Positions 1 through 11,462 of a stretch of 64,000 bases of DNA are shown one piece after another; the stretch's first letter is position 1, and every line of letters starts with the position of its first letter. The notes below the pieces were generated by a model. The model saw nothing but the letters and a program-made list of their open reading frames with translations. It ran no database searches and had not been told where the DNA came from. The stretch covers positions 37,072,368 through 37,136,367 of the forward strand of contig OX457064.1 in the NCBI GenBank assembly GCA_949752795.1. The letters run 5' to 3'. Source of the DNA: Hyperoodon ampullatus. Lineage: Eukaryota; Chordata; Mammalia; Artiodactyla; Ziphiidae. The position numbers were made by a program, and so were the translations under genes.

Positions 1-109
1 TCATGGCTACAGCTGTCACCAATAAGAGCTTTCCCAATCCTAATGATACATATTTTACATAGTTTATTTACCTTAATGCTCTAAATAATGATAGTATGTA
101 TAGACGTAA

Positions 110-123
110 GAGAGAGAGAGAGA

Positions 124-160
<37 letters not shown>
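110..160. repeat. (AG)n-(GT)n microsatellite
   Basis: A short AG run is followed after AT by about 18 GT units. The pair is likely to vary in length between individuals. Confidence 0.95.
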
Positions 161-2243
161 GGGGGATTTGAGTTGTTCTTTGTAGATTTAAAAGTAAGAC
201 TATCACAATTAAAACAAAACTCAAGTATGTATTCATAAAACTCATACAGCCTTTTGGCAAGGGAAACACCCTGGAACGCTGTGCTGCTGGAATTCTTTGC
301 TTTCTTTTGAGTGTATTGTGTGAATTTTTTTTTTTTTTTTAATTAGAGAAACTCCCTGTTTGAGATCTATATGCAAAGAAATCCCTCCTCTGTCATCTTT
401 CAAGTAGTTATGTATGCTATGAACATTTCAAAGAATGCTTCATTTCAGAAAACACATGAAACAGTCTCAATTTTAGAGATCTGGAAATAAGAAACAAACT
501 TGAATTTTTTGTTAATATTTCAAACTCAATAAAAAATTGTTTATTACATGGGTGTGTAGCTTATTAAGTATTAAATGTTATTAATGTGGATATGTGTCTT
601 TATCCACACAACTTGGTAGGTGACAAATTACATTGAATAATTCAAGGCTTATACAATGATTTTAAATATTTTTAACCCATTGTATTCATATTCATTATTT
701 TGTAAGTTAAGTTAGCCACCGCATCTTCTAAAGTATATATTAAAATGCTACCAATTTTAAGTTTGGACCAAAACAATTAAAATTTGTATCTTCTGGGGCC
801 TATAAAATTTTAAAACTATGATTTATTTAATCAATACAAGGTCAGTTGAAATTTGCTACTAGTAGATGACAGTCTCCCTTTATTAATATCTTTAACACAA
901 CTAGCCTATGCTGTCAGATTCTTCATGAATCTCAGTAAAGATAACAAAAAAGAAGAAATCAAGTTCATATTCAGGTATAGAAGAGTGAGTTACTTTCAGG
1001 ATAAGTGATGCCAGTGGTAACACCAGGACTTTGAGTGAACTCAATCATACTGGTTGCTGTTTACCAGAGTTCAGTTCAAATCTAAACACAACAAAGAAAG
1101 TGCCCTCTATTGATAGGACAATGAATTAGAATTTTGATTCTGAGAAAGAACAGTCTAGATAGCTCATCCAAAAGTTATGTTTTCAATCAGTGAAACCATA
1201 GCAAATACATCCTAAGATTAAAACATGATTTCTCATTAATAACAGTTTGCTTGGTGGAGATTCCAAAACCTAAGTCCATACTTTGGAAACTTTCCCCATG
1301 CAATAACTTTCTAACTCAGCAATCTTTATACTTTTTGGTAGCATAATCTTAACAGAATTTTAAAATCTCTATACTCTCTTACATATTTTAAGAGCATGTC
1401 TAATATTTTTAAGAGCTAGTAATTTTTAAAGGATGTATTTTCAACATATTGTATAAGCAGTTTAAAAATATTTCTTCAAAATATTAGACCTCTTGATCCA
1501 GCTTATTCAATTTTTGGAAAATGTCCACCATACAATAGAACTGGCAATACCAGTCCTATTTGTCACACCAATTAACTAAATCAGAGTCACTTTTTTTTTT
1601 CCAGGAAAAAGTATTATTCCATTTTTCAATTCAAATATTGTATAAGTGAATTCCAACACAGGTAGAATGATGACGGATGGACGAATGGATGAATAGATAA
1701 GATAGGTAGGTACATACATACATATGTACATACATACACATATATATAGAGTCACAGAGTCTTTTTGTGAGTTTGTAACCTAAATAAGATACTGTTTCCC
1801 TCAATATTGCTTACCAAAACTCACTTTGTTTTGTGATCACAAAGAAAAATCCCTCAGAGATAATGCATTTTCTTAATCATTCTTGTTCACATACTCCAAA
1901 CATTATCTATATGAGGCCACTCATTATTTTCATGAAAATATTAGAATTTTTTTCATTTATGTGAAATTTCCTTAGCTGTCTGCCATTTGGCCAAGTACCA
2001 CTCAACATTTCATGCCATACTTAAGTTACCTTGTCAGCAAGATCTTTCTTTCCTCAAACAGGTAAACTGATCTACTACTTCATCTGTTTTCCCACAGGTT
2101 ATTGTAAATATTTATTTTACATCTATATTACCATAGTTGTATACATATCTCTCTTAATATCATTACTTTTTGTATTTAAAGACTTACTAAATGGTTTTAA
2201 ACGAAACAAAAGAATCAACAAATGATTCAATAATTAAGAAATA
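161..2243. other. Intronic sequence with no recognised element
   Basis: AT-rich sequence with a poly-T run near 327-346. I see no gene and no family I can name apart from the tetranucleotide tract near 1,670-1,750. Short open frames here are chance. Confidence 0.6.
1670..1750. repeat. Degenerate GATG/GATA/TACA tetranucleotide tract
   Basis: GGATGGACGAATGGATGAAT passes into GATA/GGTA units, then repeated TACA, and ends in TATATATA. It is a compound, decayed simple repeat. Confidence 0.8.
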
Positions 2244-2520
2244 GTTCCCTGGTGGCACAGTGGATAAGACTCTGTGCTCCCAATGCAGAGGGCCCAGGTT
2301 TGATCCCTGGTCAGGGAACTAGATCCCACATGCATGCCACAAGTAAGAGTTCACATGCCACAACTAAGGAGCTGGTGAGCCGCAACTAAGGAGCCTGCCT
2401 GCTGTAACTGAGAAGCCCGCCTGCCGCAACTAAGGAGCCGGTGAGCCACAACTAAGGAGCCCGCCTGCCACAACTAAGACCCGGTACAACCAAATAAATA
2501 AATAAAATATATTTTTTTAA
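2244..2520 (+). mobile_element. CHR-type tRNA-derived SINE, old copy
   Basis: The body starts AGTTCCCTGGTGGCACAGTG, has a B-box-like GGTTTGATCCC and ends in (AAAT)n and A-rich sequence. The 3' half is an internal array of related units containing GCCACAACTAAGGAGC, a layout typical of the older, longer CHR copies. It is more diverged than the 210-bp copies elsewhere in the window. No clear TSD. Confidence 0.85.
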
Positions 2521-4501
2521 AAAGTAGTAGCTCCACCAAGAAATGTCTGAAACAGTGCTTCATAAGGACAGTAGTCACGTCTAAGTTCATGCTCCAGAAG
2601 AGGTGATTTCTCTAAATGCATAAAATATGCTTTGCTAATTTCTACACATACAAAAATTTACATGGTATTATCATTCTTCTTTATTCCTAAAGAGATTAAT
2701 TCAGAGGAGACATTTCGAGAATGACAGTAAAAAGCAGCAATCTAGGAAGACCATACGTGGACATGGTCTTTTAATATTTAGCTTTAGGTCCATGCCATTG
2801 TTCACTGGTGGCAAAGACTTATTAGCTGGAATGGGGGGGACAATGTTTTGTTAAAAAAAAATTTTTTAAAGGATATTTGAGTGGGGAAAAATGACATTTG
2901 TCTTATCATTTCTAAAATTTAATTATATCGATTTAACATATGTAACAAATTGCAAATACAATTTTATATGGAAAATAATTCAAAAAATATTATACGGAGA
3001 ATTATAGCCCATTATTCATTCTTTTTGGTTGCTCAATCAAGCAGCTTAACCAGACCTTCTCCAGTAGAACATGGTCAAATTGCATGTGACCTACAACTTT
3101 GATCATTTGATATTCTGCAAGTGAAGGTAGCAGAAGGTAGCAGAAGCCCTCACATAGCATCCTTTAAACAATTTGTGGAAAACTGTAACACTGGATTTTA
3201 GGAGTCATGTGATATTATCTATTCTCTTATAGATATATCCTAAGAAAACAAACAGAAAATGTGTAAAGTCCCAGAGTTTTGATAAACCATGAATTCTCCC
3301 AAGTCTGAACACTGTTTAGGTTTCAGAAATTACTCAATAAGTGATCAGTTAAGAAATATTATTAATTTCTCTCCAAATGGCAGCCAAGTTTCAATAGACA
3401 TCTAACATATAACAGGACTTATATTTTCATATTTATTTATCACCCTCTGTTATAAATATGTAGAAAAATATCACTAAAGTCATTTCTGAAAAATTCAGTC
3501 AGACCAGATTTTGTTCAGCCAGCATTTTTTTCCATGATTTAAATTTTAAAAATAGGAAATGTTAATGAAAACAAGCTTTGAGACATTCAATGAAGTCACA
3601 GGTCATGATTTTATACTAGAAAAAAATGAGCATCTGAATTTTGTGCATTGAATGAACATATGTTGCTAAATCTTTTAGAATGTCACTGAATGTAGAGGTA
3701 GTTTAAATCACTTTATTTTTCTTTGTTCATGTTTATGGTCTCAGGAACTGAGAATGAATTTCTTCATTGGACACATTAGAGCTTAATTCACCTACCTTCA
3801 TTGTTTCTCAATAGACATCCTGTGTACCAAAAATTTCAATAATAGAATTTGCACTTTGAATGTACTGGGTCAGAACTGGTAACTCTGAAGCAATGTTCTT
3901 TCTTCTCTAACAAGCCACAGGTCCTCAGGAGTGGTATGTGACCTGTTTTCACCATCACTAACAAAAAGTCATTTTACACAAAAGGAAAAACCTTTATAAC
4001 TAAAAATAAAATCTTGTGACGCATTGTGAAAATTATTTGGTCTGACATTGGGTTTTATTATGCTTTGTGTTATTCGTGAGGAACAAAGAAGATCATGCTC
4101 AAGATTGAAAAAGAAAACACTTAAGGAGGTCTGGGCAGTTTTAACAGCATGAGTGAAATACAACACCAAACAGGATGTCTCTATTCCCTTTGAACTTGAG
4201 GCATCCCATGGACCCTAAGCTACTGAATTCTCTGGTTAGTTATGTGGTGCCAGACATTCAGTGGCACTTAATGAAGATAAGTTTCTACCTCGTACTTTTC
4301 AAGGTAATGGTGGATGAATCCTGCCTGACCAAATTGAGTGTTTTATCAAAGTCTTTGTGAAGTTGGAGAAAATGTACACATTTTTCTTAGGTCTTAAAGC
4401 AATTGTCCACTTTCTATTTTTTTCACTGACTGCCAACAAATCTTCAAATCAATAGGCAGAAATATGTCCACATTTATGTCTCAAGAATAAATGTATTTGC
4501 T
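2521..4501. other. Intronic sequence with no recognised element
   Basis: No repeat family, RNA gene or coding exon was recognised. A 61-codon plus frame at 4,175-4,360 has no family resemblance I know and no splice context. Confidence 0.55.
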
Positions 4502-4516
4502 TGTTCATTTATTTTA

Positions 4517-4700
4517 TTGATTTTAAGATTTTTTTTAATGCGGACCATTTTTTTAAAGTCTTTATTGAATTTGTTACAATATTTCTTCTGTTTTCTGCCC
4601 ACAAGGCATGTGTGATCTCAGCTCCCCAAACAGGGATTGAACCCACACCCACTGCATTGGAAAGTGAAGTCTTTAACCACTGGACCACCAGGAAAGTCCC
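4517..4700 (-). mobile_element. Old CHR-type SINE with perfect 15-bp TSD
   Basis: The complement starts GGGACTTTCCTGGTGGTCCA and ends with a tail whose unit-like text TGGTCCGCATTAAAAAAAAT marks an older CHR subfamily. The direct repeat TGTTCATTTATTTTA flanks it at 4,502-4,516 and 4,701-4,715. The intact TSD contrasts with the diverged body. Confidence 0.88.
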
Positions 4701-4715
4701 TGTTCATTTATTTTA

Positions 4716-5599
4716 AAATGTAAATAAGACTCTAATGGAAAATAAAATTTAAATTTAAGCATCAACTGATTGTATCTCATTATATTTTCCTTCTTTTATA
4801 AATAACACTTAGAACTTCCTACATATTAGGAAAAGTGTCTTCTTGATTTTTCCCTTTTGCATTAATGAAACAGGTACCTGGTTCTTTTTTGAAGTTTCCC
4901 TGATTACACAAATAGATCCATAGTTTCTTTATAGTTGTACAGTCAAGGAGTACAGAATCCACACTAGGACACTGCCATTCCTCTCTTTTAGAAATTTACT
5001 CATAAAGAAAGTAGCTAAGAATAATTAAATTATGCTTATTATTACTTGGCTTGTATTTGAAGTTTCTGTTCTGAAAACTCTTGGAAATTGAGTGGAACAA
5101 GAAGCTTATTCTGATCAAATGCAAACCCCAACATTGCACTGTCTTGCTTCACAACAGAACAGGCCATAGATCCATCTGATGCTACCTAAGGGGAACATGC
5201 CACCCTATTATTTTTGATTTTTAAATGTAAGCATCAACTGACTACATCTTATCAAAATTTTCTTCTTTCATAAAGAGATTAACATTCTAATTTAGACAAA
5301 GTGTGCATTGAACTAATAAAAATTTAAAGTAACTCTCTACGTGAACTGATCTTTAGAACAGGATTTAGTGAAATCACTCAGGATCATGCCTGGATCCTCT
5401 TATTCAGCAATTATTAGAACCCTTCCATAATATCAGTTCTAAGCACTCTCGTCTCTTACCATCACTGCCTATCTTTTCAGTTTACTCCTATACTACAGCA
5501 ACTGCAATAATTCTGAGATCGGCAATTCATTGATCCTATCTATTTTTCATTCGTCTTATACTCATTTCCCTCCTTTAACTGGTTTAGAATTCATAGTAC
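4716..5599. other. Intronic sequence with no recognised element
   Basis: AT-rich and unremarkable. I could not assign it to a repeat family. Confidence 0.55.
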
Positions 5600-7560
5600 A
5601 TAAGATAGTCACTGCCTTGCCTCTTTCACTCTAATTCAGCCTTTGTTAAACTCTATTGCTCAACAGGGCCGCTGAAAATGACACAGCTATGCTGAACTGT
5701 CTCACTTTGAAGCAATGCCCATGAAAATTATGTGGGCCCTCAAAGTTGCTCTATGTCACCTTCTGCTAGTAGATGCCTTTTTAGTCTCCTAGCTACTTAT
5801 GTCATTATCTTCTCTTCAGTTTTCAAACCTCCAAAATTTCCTCCCTGCTCTCTTTCTCACTGATGACCTTGGTTCCTATTTCACGGAGGAAGAAGTCAAT
5901 CAGAAGCACACTTCATCAATCTCCTACCATTACATTCAAGCACCTGCCAACATCTGGACCCATGTGCTCTGCTTTTCCTACTGTTACCATGGACAAGCTG
6001 TCCATGTATCTAAGATCTCATTCCCTTCTTAAATTCAAGGAAATTTCCCCAGAAATTAATTCTTTCCTCTCTCTATGACAGTATCAATTTTTCACCTTGT
6101 ACTAGATCATCCCCAGCATCACATAAATATACTGTTATTTTACTAATATTATGTTTTTAAATGCTCGTTTATTTCCTCTCTCCACCTACTGCTCCATTAT
6201 TCTGATCCCCTTTAGAGCAAAATTCCTCAAAAGATGAGGAATCTATACATGCAGTCTTCAATCTCTCCTCCAATTCTTTCCAATGAGGATTTAACTCATC
6301 AAACCCCTTGGTGACAAGGTCAGCAGTGTCCTCCCTGTTACTGAGTTTAGTGACCAGTTCTCATCTTACTTGCCCCATCAACAACACTTCACAGGGCTGA
6401 TAATGCTTTCCTCTTTGAACCGCTTGCTTCAGTTGGGTTCCAGGACACTAGCTAGTGAAAATCAACCAATCCTCACCTGGCTCCTCCTAACGACTCTGAT
6501 GTTATAATGCTGGAGCATTCTAGGTCTCAGTCTTTAGATATCTTCTCTACCTACCTATACTGGCCCCCGAGGTGATCTCATCTGGGCTCATGGCTTTAAA
6601 TACCATCTACATGCTGATAACAACTACATTTATATCTTTAGCTTTGACTTCTACCCTGAACTCACAGCACATACATACAACTGCCTTGTAGACAGCTCCA
6701 CTCAGATGTCTAGGAGACTCTTACAAGTCTGTGTGCAGAGCTGAACACCTGATCATCAGCTCTAACCTGCTTCCATGACCTTTCCCATTTCACTTACCAT
6801 CAATTCCTTTCTATCTGGTGTCCACACCCAAGACCTTGGAGCTATGCTTCCTCCCCTACCCTCACCCCCTCTGTTAGTCCAGAGCCAGTCTGTCAGCAAG
6901 TCCCGTTCACTTACCTTTACAATAAATCAGAGCATAACCACTCTTCATCACTTCTACCTTCCTCTCCCTTGATCACTCTACCTCAGTCCCCCTTGCTTCT
7001 TCGCTCTTTGAGCACTCCAGTGAACCTCTGCCTCCGGGCCTTTTCCCTGTCTATTCGCAGGACTAGAATGCTCTCACAGCTTGCTTCCTCATTACCTTTG
7101 GGTTTTCATGCAAACATCATTTATGAGCGAGGCCATCTCTGACCATCCTTTTTAAAATCGCAAGTCTCACTTCTCCCAGCATAACTGGATCCTTCCCCTA
7201 CCTTAATTCTGTTAATAGTATATCAACTCCTAATGTACTGTATGTTTACTTATTTATTTGGTTTAGTCTTTAGTAAATGCTCTATGAAAGAACTTTCCAC
7301 GATGATGCAAATGTTCTATATCAGTGCTGTCCAGTGTGGCAGCAGCCAGCTATGTGTGGCTACTGAGCACTTAAAATATATAGTTTAATTAATTTAAATA
7401 AAAATGATCACATGTGGCCACTGGGTACCCTTTTAGACAGCACAGCTTGGATATATAAGCTGCATGAGCTCAGGGAGTTCTGATTTTTTTAGACTGATGT
7501 AACCCCAGGACATAGTCAATGCCCAACATATATCTGTTGAATGAACTAAGCAATTTTTCC
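5600..7560 (+). mobile_element. L2 LINE 3'-part relic, about 1.8 kb
   Basis: Several stretches match remembered L2 3' sequence in order. They include CTCACTGATGACCTTGGTTC near 5,857, GGTGATCTCATC then GGCTTTAAATACCATCTA near 6,571-6,611, CCTCCGGGCC near 7,031 and an end like CATATATCTGTTGAATGAAC near 7,526-7,547. The region covers the remnant C-terminal RT portion and the 3' end. It is heavily decayed, with no usable frame, and is interrupted by the MER3 element. Confidence 0.75.
7278..7446 (+). mobile_element. MER3-like hAT-Charlie DNA transposon, nested in L2
   Basis: GAACTTTCCACGATGATGCA and then CAGTGCTGTCCAG resemble the MER3 left end. TAGACAGCACAG at 7,434-7,445 is the inverted match of the terminal CTGTGCTGTC. 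The internal GTGGCTACTGAGCACTT and CACATGTGGCCACTGG are diagnostic. Non-autonomous, with no coding capacity. No clean 8-bp TSD. Confidence 0.75.
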
Positions 7561-8408
7561 ATTCTGGTTTCATTTTCCTGATTAAACAATGATGCAGGCC
7601 GTGGTATTTGGTTGATGGAGGGAGCACAGGTTACATGGTTTAGCTCCCACTCACCCTGCAGCCCTTTGTGCAAATCCTAAACTGTGCAACAACAGGTGGT
7701 CATCCTGAATGACTTGGTTTTGCAGATAAACACCAGTTGTTTAGAGTCTGTAGCTTTCCCTCTCCTTTCTGACACAGCTATCACCAATAATGTGAAAAGA
7801 AGGGCAAGGACACAGTGAGAGAGCCCTAAATATGCCTGTCTCTGTCTACTGTCACTGCCTTGATGAAAAAGATACTTAGGGTTCCTTTTTTCCCTTCAAT
7901 GTTTTTACCTACTTGAAACCCTATGTAGGTTCTAAACTCTCTCAGGTGAGAGAGAGTCTCAACTCTGAGTTGGAAAATGGCCAAATATGAGAAGAACTAA
8001 GTAATGGGCTGGGAGAAAAAAAATAAAAGATCAGACATAAATTTAATCTTCTTAAACTCAATAGCAATTATCCTTAGAATGTAACTTTCATCTCTCTACC
8101 AAGAAGGAAGCTCCATCAATCTTACGTGTGGAAAATTTAACATCATTATATGTCTGGGACAAAATCAAATACACTTTCCCTAGCCCTCTGAATTTGTTTC
8201 TGCGCAATAAAACTCCTTTTCCCACCTTGTATTGCTCCTTTACTTATCTTTTACTAAAGCATCATGAGAGAATAGATACACAGGGACCCAGGTTTACCTC
8301 TTTCTGTCCTAGCAGGGAAGGGCCCAAATCCTTCATGTTGGAGAGTTTTATGCTTTCAACACCCAAAATCACTTTCCAGGAGAGAAAGGAAAAGAATAGG
8401 AAAATAAG
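7561..8408. other. Intronic sequence with no recognised element
   Basis: Nothing assignable. It leads directly into the G-rich minisatellite. Confidence 0.5.
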
Positions 8409-8972
8409 AGGGGGCGTGGGGGGGGAGGGAGAGGGGGAGACGGGAGGAGAGGGGGAGACGGGGGAGAGGGGAGACGGGAGGAGAGGGGAGACGGGAGGAG
8501 GGGGGAGACGGGAGGAGAGGGGAGACGGGAGGAGAGGGGGAGACGGGAGGAGAGGGGGAGACGGGAGGAGAGGGGAGACGGGAGGAGAGGGGGAGACGGG
8601 AGGAGAGGGGAGACGGGAGGAGAGGGGAGACGGGAGGAGAGGGGAGACGGGAGGAGAGGGGAGACGGGAGGAGAGGGGGAGACGGGAGGAGAGGGGAGAC
8701 GGGAGGAGAGGGGGAGACGGGAGGAGAGGGGAGACGGGAGGAGAGGGGGAGACGGGAGGAGAGGGGGAGACGGGAGGAGAGGGGGAGACGGGAGGAGAGG
8801 GGAGACGGGAGGAGAGGGGAGACGGGAGGAGAGGGGAGACGGGAGGAGAGGGGAGACGGGAGGAGAGGGGAGACGGGAGGAGAGGGGAGACGGGAGGAGA
8901 GGGGAGACGGGAGGAGAGGGGAGACGGGAGGAGAGGGGAGACGGGAGGAGAGGGGGAGACAGGGGGAGAGAG
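8409..8972. repeat. G-rich minisatellite, about 30 units of 17/18 bp
   Basis: The unit is GGGAGACGGGAGGAGAG with or without one extra G. The core GAGACGGG occurs about 30 times by hand count at a spacing of 17 or 18 bases. Units are nearly identical, so expansion or homogenisation is recent. Only the first few units and the last are variant (for example AGACAGGGG near 8,957). Each unit carries one CpG and several G runs. The plus strand is G-rich, so HDAC9 pre-mRNA from the minus strand would carry a C/U-rich repeat. Long frames on both strands through it are composition artefacts. Confidence 0.95.
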
Positions 8973-9109
8973 AGGGATGGAGCCAAAGGGGTGAACTTAA
9001 TAAACTTGGATCCCTACAGTGATGCAAGTCCTAAGCATGTCCTGGCCCTGCCTCTCCTTGTTTTCAAGGTCAACTTCTGATATAAACATATATAGAAAAA
9101 TACATTTGA

Positions 9110-9545
9110 CCAGCTCTGAAGCTAGACCACCTGTGAATCCCAACTGTAGCTCTTTTACAAATCTGGCATTTCTTATCTTTTTTATGCTTTAGTGTTCTCA
9201 TCTATAAAATGGGGATCGCAGCAATATTGCTTATCTTGCAGTGTTGTTATAAAGATTAAAAGAGTAAATGTGGGCTTCCCTGGTGTCGCAGTGGTTGAGA
9301 GTCCGCCTGCCGATGCAGGGGACACGGGTTTGTGCCCCGGTCCGGGAAGATCCCACATGCCATGGAGCGGCTGGGCCCGTAAGCCATGGCCGCTGAGCCT
9401 GCGCGTCCGGAGCCTGTGCTCCGCAACGGGAGAGGCCACAACAGTGAGAGGCCCGCATACCGCAAAAAAAAAAAAAAAAAAGTAAATGTAATGTGCTTAC
9501 TATAGACTGAAAGTGCTTATTAAATGCTTGCAGCTCTTGTTATTC
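9110..9545 (+). mobile_element. MIR SINE, split by a younger SINE
   Basis: The left part contains CTCATCTATAAAATGGGGAT and TTATAAAGATTAAAAGAGTA. The right part resumes after the inserted SINE with TGTAATGTGCTTACT and TGCTTATTAAATGCTTGCAG. Both follow the MIR 3' half in order. The nesting shows the relative age directly. Confidence 0.75.
9272..9480 (+). mobile_element. Young CHR SINE (short cetacean-type form)
   Basis: The body starts GGGCTTCCCTGGTGTCGCAG, with the pol III A box around GGTGTCGCAGTGG, a B-box-like GGGTTTGTGCC, then GGAAGATCCCACATGCC, and ends in CCGCATACCGC plus an A tail. The TSD AGTAAATGT lies at 9,263-9,271 and 9,481-9,489. It is tRNA-Glu-derived and mobilised in trans by L1. 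It lacks about 100 bp present in the longer copy at 17,148, the kind of deletion used to define cetacean CHR-2 subfamilies. It is inserted in MIR. Confidence 0.93.
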
Positions 9546-9579
9546 TAGATAGAGAACTTTAAAGAATTCTATTGGTTGG

Positions 9580-9722
9580 TCCAAATACTTCATTTTACAG
9601 GTGAGGACTGGAAACATCAATTCTTTAAACAGATACTTAGTGTCTGAATAAGGATGAGAACATCGGTCACCTAACTTCCTAGTTAGTGTACTTTCCAATA
9701 TACCACTGTAATATTCACTGTG
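9580..9722 (-). mobile_element. Probable MIR fragment
   Basis: CATTTTACAGGTGAGGACTG and the downstream CACCTAACTTCCTAGTTAG with CCAATATACCACTG follow antisense MIR order but are strongly decayed. Confidence 0.45.
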
Positions 9723-9730
9723 TCCCCTTA

Positions 9731-11016
9731 TTCCTTTCCCTCTTTTTCTTGATTGTTGCATGGAAGTAAAAGGAGTCATCAGACTCCTTAGGAAAATCGG
9801 AGGTGGAAATGGTGGCTTTGGTTGAAAGCAAAAAGTTACTTAACATTGCTCTCTTCACATTTTTCCTTCTCTGATGTGGGAGTCATCAAAATCAAAGCAG
9901 ACCAGTGGGAAGTTCTCTGCCTCCTAACCCCAGAGAGAACAGATCCATTCACAGATCTGCCAGGTTGCTACAGCACCAATGCCTCTGTTCTATGTGGAAG
10001 GTGGCTCTAGGGCTGCCTCTAGATGGATAGATGAGGCGGGCCCACTGGAAAGAGTGAGCAGATGGACTCTTGAACAACCTTGGGCTATTCTTTGGCCAGG
10101 CACTTATCAGTTATTAAGGCTGGTACTCAACGATTTACAGAACCTGCAGTGGTGTCTTCTCCTAATTGCTGAGATCCCATTTTGCACCCTAGTGCCAAAC
10201 AGTCCCCCTGAGACTACTGAGTAAAACAACAGGAACAGTCCCAATAACCAGCACAGTGCTTAATAAAATGCAGCTCTTAAAGTAGATGACCTTCTAGGAA
10301 CCGACCCAAGTAGCCTGACACTCCTCTGTGTTCTTTAGGCCCTTCATGAGCCTCTCAGTTACTGAAATTAGCTACATTTAATAAACGTTTCCCTCTGCTG
10401 GCTACTTGGAAAATAAAGTGATTTTAGGAACTCTTATGTGTGCCTTATTTAGGTGATTACGCTAAAACAGGAAGGAAATATTGTGCATAAGGACAGTGCT
10501 GTGGGGAAAAGTCTTTGAAAGAAATAAAAACATCTGAGGAAACTGTTTATATCCAGAAAACTGCAAATAAATGAACAGAGCTGGCAACACATTTTGAATT
10601 TGAGATAAGTGATTGTAAATGAGATGACTGGATTTTATACAGTGCTCAAATATGTGCTATGAAACCCAGATCAGACAGACTTGCTAAAATACCTACACTG
10701 CTACAGTTAAGTAATGGCTGGCCAAATAAATTAAATCTTGAGTGCACTGCTAAATTAAGTCCGGTCTCTCTAGGCTTACCTTTGTCTTTTCATCTCGACC
10801 TCTATCTATGCTTTTATCTTTCTATTTTGTCTTACTTTAAAATATATATCATAGTATTATCAAAGATAAATTTCCGTAGTATTGTTCAAAAATAAATATT
10901 TTCTCTTATACTGTAGTAAATTTCCTTACTTTATGAAGAAAACCTGCTTCTGAAAAGATAATCAGTCACAATGGATGTGGTATAAACACAATCATCACTA
11001 GAAAAGTACCCTCCGT
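9731..11016. other. Intronic sequence with no recognised element
   Basis: No gene or repeat recognised. Short open frames around 9,822-10,224 lack any family signature. Confidence 0.5.
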
Positions 11017-11462
11017 TTTTTTTTATTAAAAAATTTTTTTTTAATTTAATTTTATTTATCTTTTTATACAGCAGGTTCTTTTCTTTTTAACATCTTTATT
11101 GGAGTATAATTGCTTTACAATGGTGTGTTAGTTTCTGCTTTATAACAAAGTGAATCAGTTATACATATGTTCCCATATCTCTTCCCTCTTGCATCTCCCT
11201 CCCTCCCACCCTCCCTATCCGATCCCTCTAGGTGGTCACAAAGCACAGAGCTGATCTGCCTGTGCTATGCAACTGCTTCCCACTAGCTATCTATTTTACG
11301 TTTGGTAGTGTATATATGTCCATGCCACTCTCTCACTTTGTCACAGCTTATTACCCTTCCCACTCCCATATCCTCAAGTCCATTCTCTAGTAAGTCTGTG
11401 TCTTTATTCCTGACTTACCCATAGGTTCTTCATGACCATTTTTTGTTTTTGTTTTTGTTTTC

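Noticed and set aside
4175..4360. 61-codon frame as a small gene
   Set aside because: Length is within chance for AT-rich DNA, with no recognised domain, no start context and no splice signals that I can defend.
8409..8972. Repeat array resembling a CRISPR
   Set aside because: Head-to-tail 17/18-bp units with no spacers, in a mammalian intron, so it is a minisatellite.
8128..8994. 288-codon plus-strand frame and 200-codon minus-strand frames across the minisatellite
   Set aside because: Frames stay open only because the repeat lacks stop codons in several phases. The product is low-complexity Gly/Arg/Glu or Ser/Pro-Leu, with no splice or promoter context.
9272..9480. tRNA genes in the SINE heads
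   Set aside because: A- and B-box-like sequences are SINE promoter remnants. The cloverleaf is degenerate and continues into the SINE body.
9192..9485. Recurring 60-110 codon frames over the SINEs (here and at ten other sites)
   Set aside because: They are translations of the GC-rich CHR SINE body in various frames, identical from copy to copy, with no coding role.
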